DNA of 64,000 nt from JAJRXG01 sp964640065 (GTDB lineage: Bacteria; Bacteroidota; Bacteroidia; Chitinophagales; Saprospiraceae): assembly GCA_964640065.1 (NCBI GenBank), contig CAZXIE010000003.1, forward strand, positions 7,698-71,697, written 5' to 3'. The notes under the pieces were generated by a model that did no database searches, was not told where the DNA came from, and saw only the letters and a list, made by a program, of their open reading frames with translations. Made by a program: the position numbers and the translations under genes. This document shows positions 8,782 through 17,243 of the stretch, piece after piece (the first letter of the stretch is position 1; the number at the start of each line of letters is the position of its first letter).

Positions 8782-9360
8782 TCACAGTCTTTTACTTAGC
8801 CCTTCGATCACTCGCGGATAAAAATGATGCTCTAGTTGTAGCACCTCTAGAGCTATCTCTTCTGCAGTATTACAGTGTTCTATGTTCTTCTGCGTTTGAA
8901 AGATCACTTGCCCTTCATCATAAGCCTCATCAGCAAAGTGTATCGTTATCCCACTTGTTTTTTCTTGTGCTGATTTAACAGCTTCATGGATATACATCCC
9001 ATACATTCCCTGACCACCATACTTCGGCAGTAGAGCTGGATGGATATTGATGATCTTCTTTGGATAGGCTTCTATGATATATGGAGGGATCAGCAGTAAA
9101 AAACCAGCAAGTACGATCAGGTCGATCTTATACTCCGTTAGTTCTGTAAGGAGCATGTCAGTATCATAAAGCGATGTACGTGAGATCTTGTGATAGGGTA
9201 GTCCCTCTTGCTTGGCATAGCCAAGTATGCCCGCTTTTTTCCGGTTACTTACGATAAGAGATACTTCGTAAGATGACTCTTCAGATTGACTGTATTGATG
9301 GATCTTCTGAGCGTTACTTCCTCTGCCAGAAGCGAATATCCCTACTCTCACTTTCTTCAT
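8782..9360 (-). CDS. purN: Phosphoribosylglycinamide formyltransferase (GART)
   Basis: Third step of purine synthesis: transfers formyl from 10-formyl-THF to GAR. The N-terminus has the phosphate-binding GRGSN loop (residues 12-16). The catalytic triad is Asn105, His107 (INIHPALLP) and Asp148 (DEAYDEG). Length (192 aa) is normal. It stands next to a membrane-anchored unknown (19-base gap) with no other purine gene nearby. The 9380-10084 gene lies just upstream on the same strand, so the two may be co-transcribed. Confidence 0.97.
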   Translation of the reverse strand: MKKVRVGIFASGRGSNAQKIHQYSQSEESSYEVSLIVSNRKKAGILGYAKQEGLPYHKISRTSLYDTDMLLTELTEYKIDLIVLAGFLLLIPPYIIEAYPKKIINIHPALLPKYGGQGMYGMYIHEAVKSAQEKTSGITIHFADEAYDEGQVIFQTQKNIEHCNTAEEIALEVLQLEHHFYPRVIEGLSKRL

Positions 9361-9379
9361 GGAAGTAAGGTAAAAAGGG

Positions 9380-10084
9380 TTATTCCTTTTCTGGTAAAAT
9401 CGCTTGTTCTATTTTATCGAAGTCTTCGTCTGTAGGGATTTCAAATGAGGGTAAGTTGTGGGACATGGTTATAAAACCCGGTCTCTCATATTCATCCACA
9501 AAAGATGCCGCTTGATTGCTGACCTGGGCTAACCAGATTTCATCCATCTTATTTTTAATGAAGGACCTACGTGAAAAACCATAAAAAGTCATCTTGTCTC
9601 TTATCCACCATTTCTCGTTACCATTCTGGTAGACCAGATCTCCAGTAGAGCGATCGTACAGTTCGTAGTATCCGAGGATTTCGATTTCTCCTACTTTTCT
9701 AAACATGGTAGAGTCCCTGATTTCTAGGCCTTCTTTGTCGAGGCAAAGTTGTATCACGTAGTCATCTGTATAAAGCGATCTACCTTTAGGATCTATATAA
9801 TCTATATAGCCTCGCTCTTCACTGATCTCATCTACATCCCGAGATAGCAGTTGATCATAGGATGGATTGATAGCGATCAGGGCATCTTCATAATTGTAGT
9901 TACTCACGGTCTCACCAATCGTGAAGATGTCGCCGTCTCTAGGAAAGTAACCATAGTCTAAGTGTGTCCACTTCAGCTCATGCGTCTTGATCTGCAAATA
10001 TGATATATGTAGTACTCCAGAAAGTTCTAGTAAGAATACGAGAACAAGAAAAGAAGGTAGGATCCAAAGAGAACGATGCTTCAT
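9380..10084 (-). CDS. Membrane-anchored protein of unknown function
   Basis: A 234-residue protein with one N-terminal hydrophobic segment (about residues 6-28) after MKHR, so it is either signal-anchored or secreted with an uncleaved signal. The rest is polar and acidic, rich in Tyr and Asp, with a WWIRDKMTFYGF stretch near the middle and no cysteine pattern or catalytic motif that I recognise. It lies 19 bases before purN on the same strand. Function unknown. Confidence 0.7.
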   Translation of the reverse strand: MKHRSLWILPSFLVLVFLLELSGVLHISYLQIKTHELKWTHLDYGYFPRDGDIFTIGETVSNYNYEDALIAINPSYDQLLSRDVDEISEERGYIDYIDPKGRSLYTDDYVIQLCLDKEGLEIRDSTMFRKVGEIEILGYYELYDRSTGDLVYQNGNEKWWIRDKMTFYGFSRRSFIKNKMDEIWLAQVSNQAASFVDEYERPGFITMSHNLPSFEIPTDEDFDKIEQAILPEKE

Positions 10085-10148
10085 AGAGATCCTAAATTAA
10101 GGAACACTAGTTACTCAATCAGTCCTATGTCTTGTCATTAGGATATTA

Positions 10149-11432
10149 TTAAGCCTCGTACTGTCGGATCACTTCTTCTATGATATCACAACACTCATGG
10201 ATCTGTTCTTCAGTCATCACAAGTGGTGGAGCGAATCTTATAATATTGCCATGAGTAGGCTTCGCAAGCAGTCCTTCTTTAGACATGGATACACAGATAT
10301 CCCATGCTGTGCTACTATCAGGGCTGTCGTTGATGACTACAGCATTCAGTAATCCCTTACCTCTTACTAGCTTGACGAGAGCGTATTTGTCAACAAGAGC
10401 TTGCATTCTAGATCTAAAGAGTTCCCCTAGTTTTCTAGCGTTGACCATCAGTTGTTCATCTAATAACACATCGAGAGCTGTCATGGCTACTGTGCAAGCC
10501 ATTGGATTTCCACCGTAAGTAGAACCGTGTTGGCCAGGTTTGATAACCTCCATGATCTTATCATCAGCTAATACTGCCGATACTGGATAGGCACCTCCAG
10601 ACAGTGCTTTTCCTAGTATGAGGATATCTGGTTTTGTATAAGACGCTTGTTGTTCGCATTTATGCGTACAAGTGCAGTCGCCGCAGATGGCAAGCATACT
10701 TCCTGTTCGAGCTAAGCCAGTTTGGATTTCATCTGCTATGAATAGGATGTTATGTTCATCACACAGTTGAGCTAGGCCAGGAATAAAGTTATCATCTGGC
10801 ACATTGACACCAGCTTCACCTTGTATCGGCTCTACCATCACGCCTGCTATGTTTTCACCATGTTCATTGATGACATTTGCGAAAGCGGGTAGATCGTTAT
10901 AAGGTATGGAGACAAAGCCTGGAGTGTAGGGGCCAAAATTACCTTTAGCATCAGGATCACTCGAAAAAGAGATAATGGTAATCGTCCTACCATGGAAGTT
11001 TTTTCCACAGACTATGATTACAGCTTCGCCATTCTTGATTCCTTTTTTCTCATAACCCCATTTTCGGCAGATCTTCATGGCAGTCTCTACAGCTTCTGCA
11101 CCACTATTCATGGGAAGGACCTTGTCAAAACCAAAAAACTCAGTGATATACTTTTCATACAAGCCAAGCTTATCGTTATAAAAGGCTCTCGAGGTGAGGG
11201 CTAGTTGGCCGGCCTGATTCTTGATCGCATCTACGATCCTTGGGTGACAGTGCCCTTGATTAACCGCTGAGTAGGCAGATAGAAAATCATAATACCTTTT
11301 CCCTTCGACATCCCAGACATAGACTCCATCTCCCTTGCTCAGTACAACTGGTAGAGGGTGATAATTATGAGCGCCATATCGATCTTCATAGGCGATTAAT
11401 TCTTCAGAAGTAAGTTGTAGATTAGAAGTCAT
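10149..11432 (-). CDS. rocD: Ornithine aminotransferase
   Basis: Class III PLP aminotransferase converting ornithine and 2-oxoglutarate to glutamate semialdehyde and glutamate. SAYSAVNQGHCHP near 52-64 and FHGRT near 146-150 are typical of ornithine aminotransferases. The PLP ring aspartate is Asp234 (ADEIQTG) and the Schiff-base lysine is Lys275 (LILGKALSGG). Length (427 aa) fits. Odd feature: residues 250-259 (CGDCTCTHKC) form a Cys-rich insertion just before the lysine loop, where most homologues have a short linker; it could bind a metal. N-acetylornithine or lysine aminotransferase is less likely. Confidence 0.92.
   Translation of the reverse strand: MTSNLQLTSEELIAYEDRYGAHNYHPLPVVLSKGDGVYVWDVEGKRYYDFLSAYSAVNQGHCHPRIVDAIKNQAGQLALTSRAFYNDKLGLYEKYITEFFGFDKVLPMNSGAEAVETAMKICRKWGYEKKGIKNGEAVIIVCGKNFHGRTITIISFSSDPDAKGNFGPYTPGFVSIPYNDLPAFANVINEHGENIAGVMVEPIQGEAGVNVPDDNFIPGLAQLCDEHNILFIADEIQTGLARTGSMLAICGDCTCTHKCEQQASYTKPDILILGKALSGGAYPVSAVLADDKIMEVIKPGQHGSTYGGNPMACTVAMTALDVLLDEQLMVNARKLGELFRSRMQALVDKYALVKLVRGKGLLNAVVINDSPDSSTAWDICVSMSKEGLLAKPTHGNIIRFAPPLVMTEEQIHECCDIIEEVIRQYEA
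10875..10887 (+). repeat. Dispersed 13-bp word, G-class, GAAA loop
   Basis: ATTTGCGAAAGCG within rocD, antisense; the coding strand reads Ala-Phe-Ala-Asn. Confidence 0.85.
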
Positions 11433-11603
11433 AGTAGGATAAAATCTTGGATGACAAGATAACGTATATATAAGCTTGGTTCATACCAACTGATAGATAT
11501 CTTATCATACATCTAAAGTAACAGGTCGCATCAATACTCTCTTTCTTTAGATAGTATTTACTTATTTTATATCTTTCTAATAATGAATAAACATTATTGA
11601 GTT

Positions 11604-11966
11604 TTGGCTAAACAAGTTTGTATAGAGTGCGGGACTGGATTTGTCGGGCGACAGGACAAAAAATTTTGTGGTGATCAGTGTAGGTCTGTATACAACAACA
11701 AGCTCAATAGTGATCGCACCAAGATGGTACGAAATGTTAACAACATCCTGCGCAAGAACAATCGAATATTGCGCAAGCTAAATCCTAGAGGTAAGACGAA
11801 GGTGCATAAAGATGATATGCTGAAGGCCGGCTTCAACTTTACATACTTTACAAATGTCTATGAGACCAAAGGCGGTAAGATCTACCACTTCTGTTATGAT
11901 CAAGGATACCTTCCTTTAGACAAAGGCTACTATGCTGTTGTCGAAAGGAAGGCATACGTGTCTTAG
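11604..11966 (+). CDS. Zinc-ribbon protein of unknown function
   Basis: A 120-residue basic cytoplasmic protein starting from TTG. The upstream ATG at 11584 opens only a five-codon frame, and the sequence MAKQVCIECG fits a real N-terminus. Cys6 and Cys9 (CIECG) with Cys22 and Cys26 (CGDQC) form a treble-clef or zinc-ribbon-like knuckle in the first 30 residues. The middle is Lys/Arg/Asn-rich and could bind nucleic acid; the end is aromatic. Short proteins of this build are common in Bacteroidota without assigned function. A weak stem CTGACC/GGTCAG follows the stop at 11968-11982. Confidence 0.75.
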   Translation: MAKQVCIECGTGFVGRQDKKFCGDQCRSVYNNKLNSDRTKMVRNVNNILRKNNRILRKLNPRGKTKVHKDDMLKAGFNFTYFTNVYETKGGKIYHFCYDQGYLPLDKGYYAVVERKAYVS

Positions 11967-12042
11967 GCTGACCAAAGGTCAGTTACTAATACAACAGGAT
12001 TTCTTTGAGTGGGAAAGTAAAATCTAAGCTATAAGCGTCTTT

Positions 12043-12309
12043 TTACTTAGCAGTCTCTGCTGATTTTACATCAGACATATACTGTCTAAAGAAGAAAAGA
12101 ACAGTTACTGCACCGATCACTGCTACAATAGTTTCTGCAACATAAGATTGTCCTGCACCGCTGATCTCACCAGCAAATCCGCCTGTGAAAGCACCAACGA
12201 TAGCAATTAAAGCAGCAAATAGCCAATTGCTTTTGTCTAAGGTCGGGATTACGCGTTTAGCTAGGATGCCAACAACAATTCCGACTACGAGCCATAGAAT
12301 TAGAGTCAT
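12043..12309 (-). CDS. GlsB/YeaQ/YmgE-family membrane protein
   Basis: An 88-residue inner-membrane protein with three hydrophobic segments (about 2-20, 28-48, 58-75) and the Gly-rich pattern of the transglycosylase-associated/GlsB family (GIVVGILAKRVIP, then FAALIAIVGAFTGGFAG). Family members are induced by stress; the molecular role is not known. A short charged tail (DVKSAETAK) follows the last helix. Single gene. Confidence 0.85.
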   Translation of the reverse strand: MTLILWLVVGIVVGILAKRVIPTLDKSNWLFAALIAIVGAFTGGFAGEISGAGQSYVAETIVAVIGAVTVLFFFRQYMSDVKSAETAK

Positions 12310-12727
12310 GATTATAGTATTTGCTCATCAATTTACGACAAGAGACCTGAAAAAACAAGGTTAATACAATAAGATTGCCCAAATGACGTCCAAGTGCGCA
12401 AAAAAGCCCTAAGCTTTAACATTTGATATCTAACTTCCACTTATATAATTATTTATATATGTAAAATACCTTTAATATGTGTAGTGGACTACCTGATTTA
12501 CGCTGTCTTATATATGTCTGTTCGATGATAAGGAGCAAAAAATACTTATCAGTACTAGATGTCCATAAAGATGGAAGCTAGTCTTCGAGAGATAAAATTT
12601 ATTACCCTATTATTTGATACAAGAGAGGCCGTCATCTTTATGACAGGCCTTTTTTGTTTTAGGCTCTATTAGTTCAACTGTAGCAAGACCTATATGACAA
12701 AAGTTCTGCAGGGCCTATCTTCAGCCT
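12310..12727. other. 418-bp intergenic region with an orphan terminator
   Basis: Between the divergent GlsB gene and the DUF5060 gene. The only strong element is the plus-strand terminator at 12626-12656. A 37-codon frame from ATG at 12558 runs through that terminator and is unlikely to be coding. A small RNA ending at the terminator is possible. Confidence 0.4.
12626..12656 (+). terminator. Orphan intrinsic terminator
   Basis: AGGCCGTCAT pairs with ATGACaGGCCT (one bulged A, 4-nt loop) and runs into TTTTTTG. No plus-strand gene ends upstream within 650 bases, and the minus strand has no T-run. Confidence 0.75.
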
Positions 12728-14524
12728 ATGAAACTTAGTATCATTTGCGGAAGCGCCATAGTTGGATTGCTGCTTTTAACCTGTTCAAGTCCGCTAGAGG
12801 TTTACAACCTCTATCAACCTATCGTACTAGATTTTACTGGCCCTGAAGTTGCGGAAGACGATAGTGACAATCCTTATACTTCATTTAGACTAGAGGCTGT
12901 ATTCACAGATGTAAATGGACTTGAGTATAATGTACCTGGTTTTTTCGCAGCTGATGGTGAGGCCGCAGAGACGAGTGCTTCTTCAGGTGATGTATGGAGA
13001 GTAAAGTGGTCACCACCAACAGAAGGCAAATGGAGCTATGTAGTTAAGATGTACCAAGGAGATAATGCCTATCTCCAAACTATCTCCGATCTAGAGGAAG
13101 TAGACATATCGGGATCTACCTCAGGCTCTTTTCAAGTAACATATCACAAATCCTCATCTGATAAAGATCTGGCGAACCTAGGAAGACTCCAGTACGATGG
13201 CACTCATTACCTCAAATGGTCCCATACGGACAATCCATATATAAAAGGTGGAGCTAACAGCCCAGAGAATTTTCTTGCTTTTAAAGATTTTGATGGTACC
13301 TATAGCTCAGATTCAAGTCTTCAATTCCTAAAGACCTGGGAGCCCCATGTGAAGGACTGGCGCTCTGGTGATCCAACTTGGCAAGAAGGAAAAGGAAAGG
13401 GCATCATAGGATCGATCAACTATCTTTCTGAGAAAGGCATGAACTCCCTCTACATGCTCACTATGAATATCAAAGGAGATGGCCGTGATGTATGGCCTTA
13501 TACATCCCATCAAGTCTTTGACAGATTTGATGTAAGCAAGCTAGCTCAGTGGGACATCGTTTTTGCTCATGCTCAGTCTGTAGGTGTAGCAATACAATTT
13601 GTACTGCAAGAAACAGAAAATGAAACACTGCTTGATAGCGGAGATACTGGACCTATGCGTCAGCTTTATTATAGAGAGCTGCTCGCACGATTCGGATATC
13701 TCAATGCTCTCACTTGGAATCTTGGTGAAGAGAATGGCCCTGCAGAATTTACACCCGTAGCACAGACCGATGAGCAACGGAAGGCTATGACTGATTGGTT
13801 CGACGATCATGACTCATATGATCACCCTATCTTTTTACATACGCACTCTTGGCCCGCTGCTAGAGATCCCATACTCGATCCTTTGTATGGATACAAACCA
13901 TTAGATGGACTTTCTATGCAAGTTGATGATCCCATGACTGTTCATGACGTACACCTCGGTTATTATGAAAAATCCAAAGCCAGCGATCATCCATGGGTCT
14001 TACATATGGATGAGATAGGGAAGTACTGGAAGGGAGCAGTACCGGATAAAGACGAGCCTGATCACGATACTATGCGGATCCATACTCTTTGGGGAAGTCT
14101 CATGGCTGGTGGTGCCGGCGTTGAGTGGTACTTCGGCTACAAGTATGATGAAGCTGATCTGAATTGTGAAGACTGGAGAAGTCGTGATGGACTTTGGGAT
14201 CAGACAAAAGAAGCCTTAGAAGTATTCAACTACATGTCTGTAGATAAGATGTCTCCTATGGATCATGCGATAGAAGGAGATGCTTGGTGTCTCGGAGCTA
14301 ATGGTGTAGGTTATATTATCTACTTACCCAAGAAGGCACCTATTATGTTAGACTTATCTGATGATAACAACTCTTATCTGATACACTATAGAGATGCAGC
14401 TACAGGTACGGGGCTTCCCACTCCTGGATCTGATCGCATCTGGGGCGGAAGGAAGTTAGAGATCGAGATGCCTCCGTTCGATGAGTTAGATGATATTGTG
14501 ATCACCCTGACTTACCCTGAGTAG
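12728..14524 (+). CDS. DUF5060-type glycoside-hydrolase-like lipoprotein
   Basis: A 598-residue exported lipoprotein: the signal ends at Cys19 (LLLTC). An N-terminal beta domain (about 45-135) matches the DUF5060 pattern (DFTGPE, YTSFRLEAVFTD, GKWSYVVKM). It is followed by a TIM-barrel-like region with KWSHTDNPYIKGGANSPENF, then NLGEENG at about 331-337, where Glu334 or Glu335 sits as the acid/base of clan GH-A enzymes would. HMDEIGKYWKG near 427 could hold the second carboxylate. Related proteins act on plant or algal polysaccharides; the substrate here is unknown. It stands alone after the orphan terminator. Confidence 0.75.
   Translation: MKLSIICGSAIVGLLLLTCSSPLEVYNLYQPIVLDFTGPEVAEDDSDNPYTSFRLEAVFTDVNGLEYNVPGFFAADGEAAETSASSGDVWRVKWSPPTEGKWSYVVKMYQGDNAYLQTISDLEEVDISGSTSGSFQVTYHKSSSDKDLANLGRLQYDGTHYLKWSHTDNPYIKGGANSPENFLAFKDFDGTYSSDSSLQFLKTWEPHVKDWRSGDPTWQEGKGKGIIGSINYLSEKGMNSLYMLTMNIKGDGRDVWPYTSHQVFDRFDVSKLAQWDIVFAHAQSVGVAIQFVLQETENETLLDSGDTGPMRQLYYRELLARFGYLNALTWNLGEENGPAEFTPVAQTDEQRKAMTDWFDDHDSYDHPIFLHTHSWPAARDPILDPLYGYKPLDGLSMQVDDPMTVHDVHLGYYEKSKASDHPWVLHMDEIGKYWKGAVPDKDEPDHDTMRIHTLWGSLMAGGAGVEWYFGYKYDEADLNCEDWRSRDGLWDQTKEALEVFNYMSVDKMSPMDHAIEGDAWCLGANGVGYIIYLPKKAPIMLDLSDDNNSYLIHYRDAATGTGLPTPGSDRIWGGRKLEIEMPPFDELDDIVITLTYPE
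12743..12755 (+). repeat. Dispersed 13-bp word, G-class, GGAA loop
   Basis: ATTTGCGGAAGCG in the signal-peptide region of the DUF5060 gene, sense, read as (Ile)-Cys-Gly-Ser. This is a different frame from the Ala-Phe-Ala-Asn copies. Confidence 0.85.
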
Positions 14525-14539
14525 GATAATCACTCGGCA

Positions 14540-14998
14540 CTATGTTTCTATGATGGGTTTTTCCTTGTTTACCTCAAGTATCTCCCATGTATGATCATGA
14601 AGAAGTCGCGCTGTTGCTAGAAAATAATAAGGAGGGTTGGCACCCCATTCTTCAGGAGTTACCATAGATACAATCCAGGAACCATCACTCTTTTCATAGA
14701 GTTGATAGATCTGACCCATGACTGGTTTGAAGTTACAGTCGGCTAGATAAACTTTCTCGGATACATCTATCCGATCATGGATATCTTGAGCTTGCGCCAT
14801 GAGCTTTTCAACTTGATCCTTGATCTGATGGAGCTGACCAGCAGTTTGCTCGTACATCGCCGTCATCGCTACGCCTTTCGTCCTGCCCTTATCGATCGGA
14901 CGGATGATGGCACCAGCTAGAGTATGGGCATAAGGCAGCAGATGCGGATTTTTCGCGATCTTGTCTTCATCTATAGGGTTCACCTCTCTTTTAGACAT
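14540..14998 (-). CDS. DUF2452 protein
   Basis: A 152-residue cytoplasmic protein of the DUF2452 family, recognised by NPIDEDKIAKNPHLLPYAHTLAG-type sequence at the N-terminus (residues about 7-30), a helical middle (TAGQLHQIKDQVEKLMAQAQ) and the C-terminal block GQIYQLYEKSDGSWIVSMVTPEEWG. Function is unknown. It lies one base from the DUF1801-like gene upstream on the same strand, so the two form an operon. It converges on the glycosidase gene. Confidence 0.8.
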   Translation of the reverse strand: MSKREVNPIDEDKIAKNPHLLPYAHTLAGAIIRPIDKGRTKGVAMTAMYEQTAGQLHQIKDQVEKLMAQAQDIHDRIDVSEKVYLADCNFKPVMGQIYQLYEKSDGSWIVSMVTPEEWGANPPYYFLATARLLHDHTWEILEVNKEKPIIET

Positions 14999-14999
14999 A

Positions 15000-15362
15000 C
15001 TACTTTTTATACAGTCGTACTTGTAACGCCTCAGCCTCTAAAAGGATTTCTATTAGTTCACTTTCGTAAATATCTTTTTCATCCCTGATAAAATACTTAG
15101 CCACTAGTTTGGTATTCTTCATGTCCAGACTTTCTCTTGGTGTAAGGTGTTTCCCTTGGGTAAACCCTATATAGAGATGATCCTTGAAGTAACTGATATA
15201 GCAAAGGTATTTGATGTAATCGTAGACAGGCAGCTTCCATTTAAGGGAAACGGTACACTGCGGTAAGGTCTCAATTATCACATTATGAACAAGAAAAAGT
15301 AGCTCTGCCTGTCTTTTGCTTTTTGCTCTTTCTGTATACCAATCTATAGCAAAGAAGTTCAT
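15000..15362 (-). CDS. DUF1801-like small protein
   Basis: A 120-residue protein with the YdhG/DUF1801 fold pattern: helical start, then SLKWKLPVYDYIKYLCYISYFKDHLYIGF, where the W-x-x-P-x-Y and hydrophobic strand pairs are typical, and a helical end. Function is not known; the fold is a small frataxin-like sandwich. First gene of a pair with DUF2452. A copy of the dispersed word near the 3' end encodes Ile-Tyr-Glu-Ser. Confidence 0.7.
   Translation of the reverse strand: MNFFAIDWYTERAKSKRQAELLFLVHNVIIETLPQCTVSLKWKLPVYDYIKYLCYISYFKDHLYIGFTQGKHLTPRESLDMKNTKLVAKYFIRDEKDIYESELIEILLEAEALQVRLYKK
15059..15071 (-). repeat. Dispersed 13-bp word, A-class, GAAA loop
   Basis: ATTTACGAAAGTG on the minus strand, sense in the DUF1801-like gene, read as Ile-Tyr-Glu-Ser. 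Confidence 0.85.
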
Positions 15363-15455
15363 GATTTTACTAAATGCCTTTAAATCAGATAATAACAGAT
15401 TATGAAAATTCGTAATATAAAAGATTTTCTATAATTTCGCGACTTGGTGCACTAA

Positions 15456-16181
15456 GTGCCAAAGCTTACAACGTTAAAGACTAAACTTACTCTAGATATG
15501 AATTCTATCGGATTAATATTATGGCAGGCTGCAGAAGATGAAGACGGCGCAGTAAAGGAAGGCTTGCTTGAGTTGATCTTGAAAGGAGGGATCCTTTCAC
15601 TTATCATCATAGGTATCCTACTTGTACTATCGGTCATAGCAGTTGCTATCTTTTTTGAGCGCTGGCGTACCATCAAGAAAGCAGGTAAGATCGATCAAGC
15701 ATTTGTAGATAATATCCGCGCATCTGTTGCCGCTGGCAATATACAAGGTGCGAAAGGACTCTGTGCTACTAAAAACACACCTGTTTCTCGGATGATCGAG
15801 AAAGGTCTGATGCGCATCGGTAAACCTCTAAAAGACATAGACGCTGCTATAGAAAATGTAGGTAACCTAGAAGTCTTCAAACTCGAGAAAAATCTCTCCA
15901 CGTTAGCGAGTATCGCCGGAGCCGCTCCGATGATCGGATTCTTTGGTACTGTAACAGGTATGATCTTAGCCTTCCGTACGATGGCTACAGAACAAAATGT
16001 AACTCCTGATGTACTAGCAGCGGGTATCTATCAGGCTCTACTTACTACGGCTTTTGGACTCTTCGTTGGTATTTTCGCCTTCGTAGCTTATAACTTGCTT
16101 GTAGCCAATGTGGAGAAAGTTATCTACAACATGGAGCGTACTAGCTTAGAGTTTATGGATCTCCTGCAAGAACCAGCATAA
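15456..16181 (+). CDS. exbB: MotA/TolQ/ExbB proton-channel family protein
   Basis: Inner-membrane stator subunit that couples proton flow to work on the envelope. Of 241 residues, the N-terminal transmembrane helix lies at about 45-70 (LSLIIIGILLVLSVIAVAIFF). A cytoplasmic stretch follows, then two helices at about 150-175 (AGAAPMIGFFGTVTGMILAF) and 190-220 with the family's Gly/Thr-rich pattern. The ATG after the codon for Asp15 (15498) is an alternative start. It is followed at once by two ExbD genes, the usual Bacteroidota order. No TonB or TolA gene is adjacent, so the driven system cannot be named. Confidence 0.9.
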   Translation: MPKLTTLKTKLTLDMNSIGLILWQAAEDEDGAVKEGLLELILKGGILSLIIIGILLVLSVIAVAIFFERWRTIKKAGKIDQAFVDNIRASVAAGNIQGAKGLCATKNTPVSRMIEKGLMRIGKPLKDIDAAIENVGNLEVFKLEKNLSTLASIAGAAPMIGFFGTVTGMILAFRTMATEQNVTPDVLAAGIYQALLTTAFGLFVGIFAFVAYNLLVANVEKVIYNMERTSLEFMDLLQEPA

Positions 16182-16200
16182 CACCGTACAACCCAAGCAA

Positions 16201-16590
16201 GTGAAAAAGCGAAATAAGGTCAGCGCAGAGTTTAGTATGTCGTCTTTGACGGACATCATATTCTTACTACTCATCTTTTTTATGCTGACGTCCTCGATGA
16301 TTCAGATTAATATCGAGTTACCAGAATCGAGTTCTAAGACCATCGCACCTACGGATTACTCAGTAATGATGACGAAGGATGGAACTATCAAGTTCAACGG
16401 GAAGCTGGCAAAGATGAAGGATATCAAAGGTCTTATACAAAAGGCAAATGCCAATGCTGATAATAAAGAATACGCTACCGTCGCTATCATCTCTGAAGTA
16501 GGCGTACCATGGAAAAGTGTCAACGATGTCATGGAGATCGCAAGTAGCCTCAAGATGAGAGCGATCATAGCAACCCAAGAACCACGATAG
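16201..16590 (+). CDS. exbD: ExbD/TolR-family protein, first copy
   Basis: A 129-residue single-span inner-membrane partner of ExbB. GTG start; basic KKRNK, then SSLTDIIFLLLIFFMLTSS (about 14-32) with the conserved membrane Asp18 that carries the proton. The periplasmic domain (about 40-129) ends in ASSLKMRAIIATQEPR. It is 19 bases after exbB and its stop codon is directly followed by the ATG of the second copy, so the three genes form one operon. The DNA over the first 90 bases is almost the same in both copies. Confidence 0.9.
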   Translation: MKKRNKVSAEFSMSSLTDIIFLLLIFFMLTSSMIQINIELPESSSKTIAPTDYSVMMTKDGTIKFNGKLAKMKDIKGLIQKANANADNKEYATVAIISEVGVPWKSVNDVMEIASSLKMRAIIATQEPR

Positions 16591-16986
16591 ATGGGATTAA
16601 AAAAGAAAAATAAGGCATCAGCAGCATTTAGTATGTCGTCATTGACGGACATCATCTTTTTGCTATTGATCTTTTTTATGCTGACGTCCTCACTCGTAGT
16701 TCCTAACGCCCTCAATCTAAAACTTCCGGGTAAAAGAAAGTCCAGTACAGAACTAAAAGCTCCCCCAACTAATGTCTCGATAAATCGTGATGGTACTTAT
16801 TGGATCAAAGGGCAGAAGGTCTCTATATCTCGTATCGAAAAGGCAGTAAAAGCACTTGGAGCAAAAGGAAGACCAGTCAGTATGACGATCACCCCTGATC
16901 CTCGTGTACCTAATGAGTATGTAGTAGCTATCATGGATATGGCACATCGATATCGTGTTGAAGCGATACTAGCCAATCCGGGATAA
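16591..16986 (+). CDS. exbD: ExbD/TolR-family protein, second copy
   Basis: Second 131-residue ExbD, starting on the base after the first one's stop. It shares the membrane segment SSLTDIIFLLLIFFMLTSS with its Asp but differs in the periplasmic part, which here reads NALNLKLPGKRKSS and later RYRVEAILANPG. Paired divergent ExbD subunits after one ExbB are common in Bacteroidota; a heteromeric stator is the likely reason (inference). Confidence 0.9.
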   Translation: MGLKKKNKASAAFSMSSLTDIIFLLLIFFMLTSSLVVPNALNLKLPGKRKSSTELKAPPTNVSINRDGTYWIKGQKVSISRIEKAVKALGAKGRPVSMTITPDPRVPNEYVVAIMDMAHRYRVEAILANPG

Positions 16987-17034
16987 CTCGTCGACTTATT
17001 TTAGATTTGATAGATCTAGCCTAACTTTAAGACG

Positions 17035-17241
17035 ATGACAGATTTCAAATTGGATAGAAATGCCTTCTGGTCTGGCACTCATGAAGAACAGGAACTTAGA
17101 GATAGAGAAATCTCTAAAAACATGTCAGTTGAAGAGAGACTAAGAGCTTCTTGGTACCTCACTCTGAGAGCGCATGGTTATGATCCTGAACATCCGCCCC
17201 GCATGGATAAGACTGTTTTTTCTGTTAGAAAAAGGAGATAG
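17035..17241 (+). CDS. Small partner protein of a nucleotidyltransferase module
   Basis: A 68-residue charged protein with no membrane segment. It is helical in the middle (SVEERLRASWYLTLRAHGYD) and ends in PPRMDKTVFSVRKRR. I recall similar short proteins ending in an MDKT-F-S-RK pattern directly before nucleotidyltransferase genes in Bacteroidota. Two bases separate its stop from the GTG of the next gene, so they are translated together. It could be the regulator or antitoxin of the pair; this is not shown by the sequence. Confidence 0.6.
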   Translation: MTDFKLDRNAFWSGTHEEQELRDREISKNMSVEERLRASWYLTLRAHGYDPEHPPRMDKTVFSVRKRR

Positions 17242-17243
17242 AC

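Noticed and set aside
11745..11785. TGCGCAAG-type stretches in the zinc-ribbon gene
   Set aside because: They lack the ATTT part and encode repeated Leu-Arg-Lys; judged a protein-level repeat.
12558..12671. 37-codon plus-strand frame between the GlsB and DUF5060 genes
   Set aside because: Runs through the intrinsic terminator stem; composition not protein-like.
16356..16715. 119-codon minus-strand frame across the two exbD genes
   Set aside because: Spans the junction of two clear ExbD genes on the other strand.
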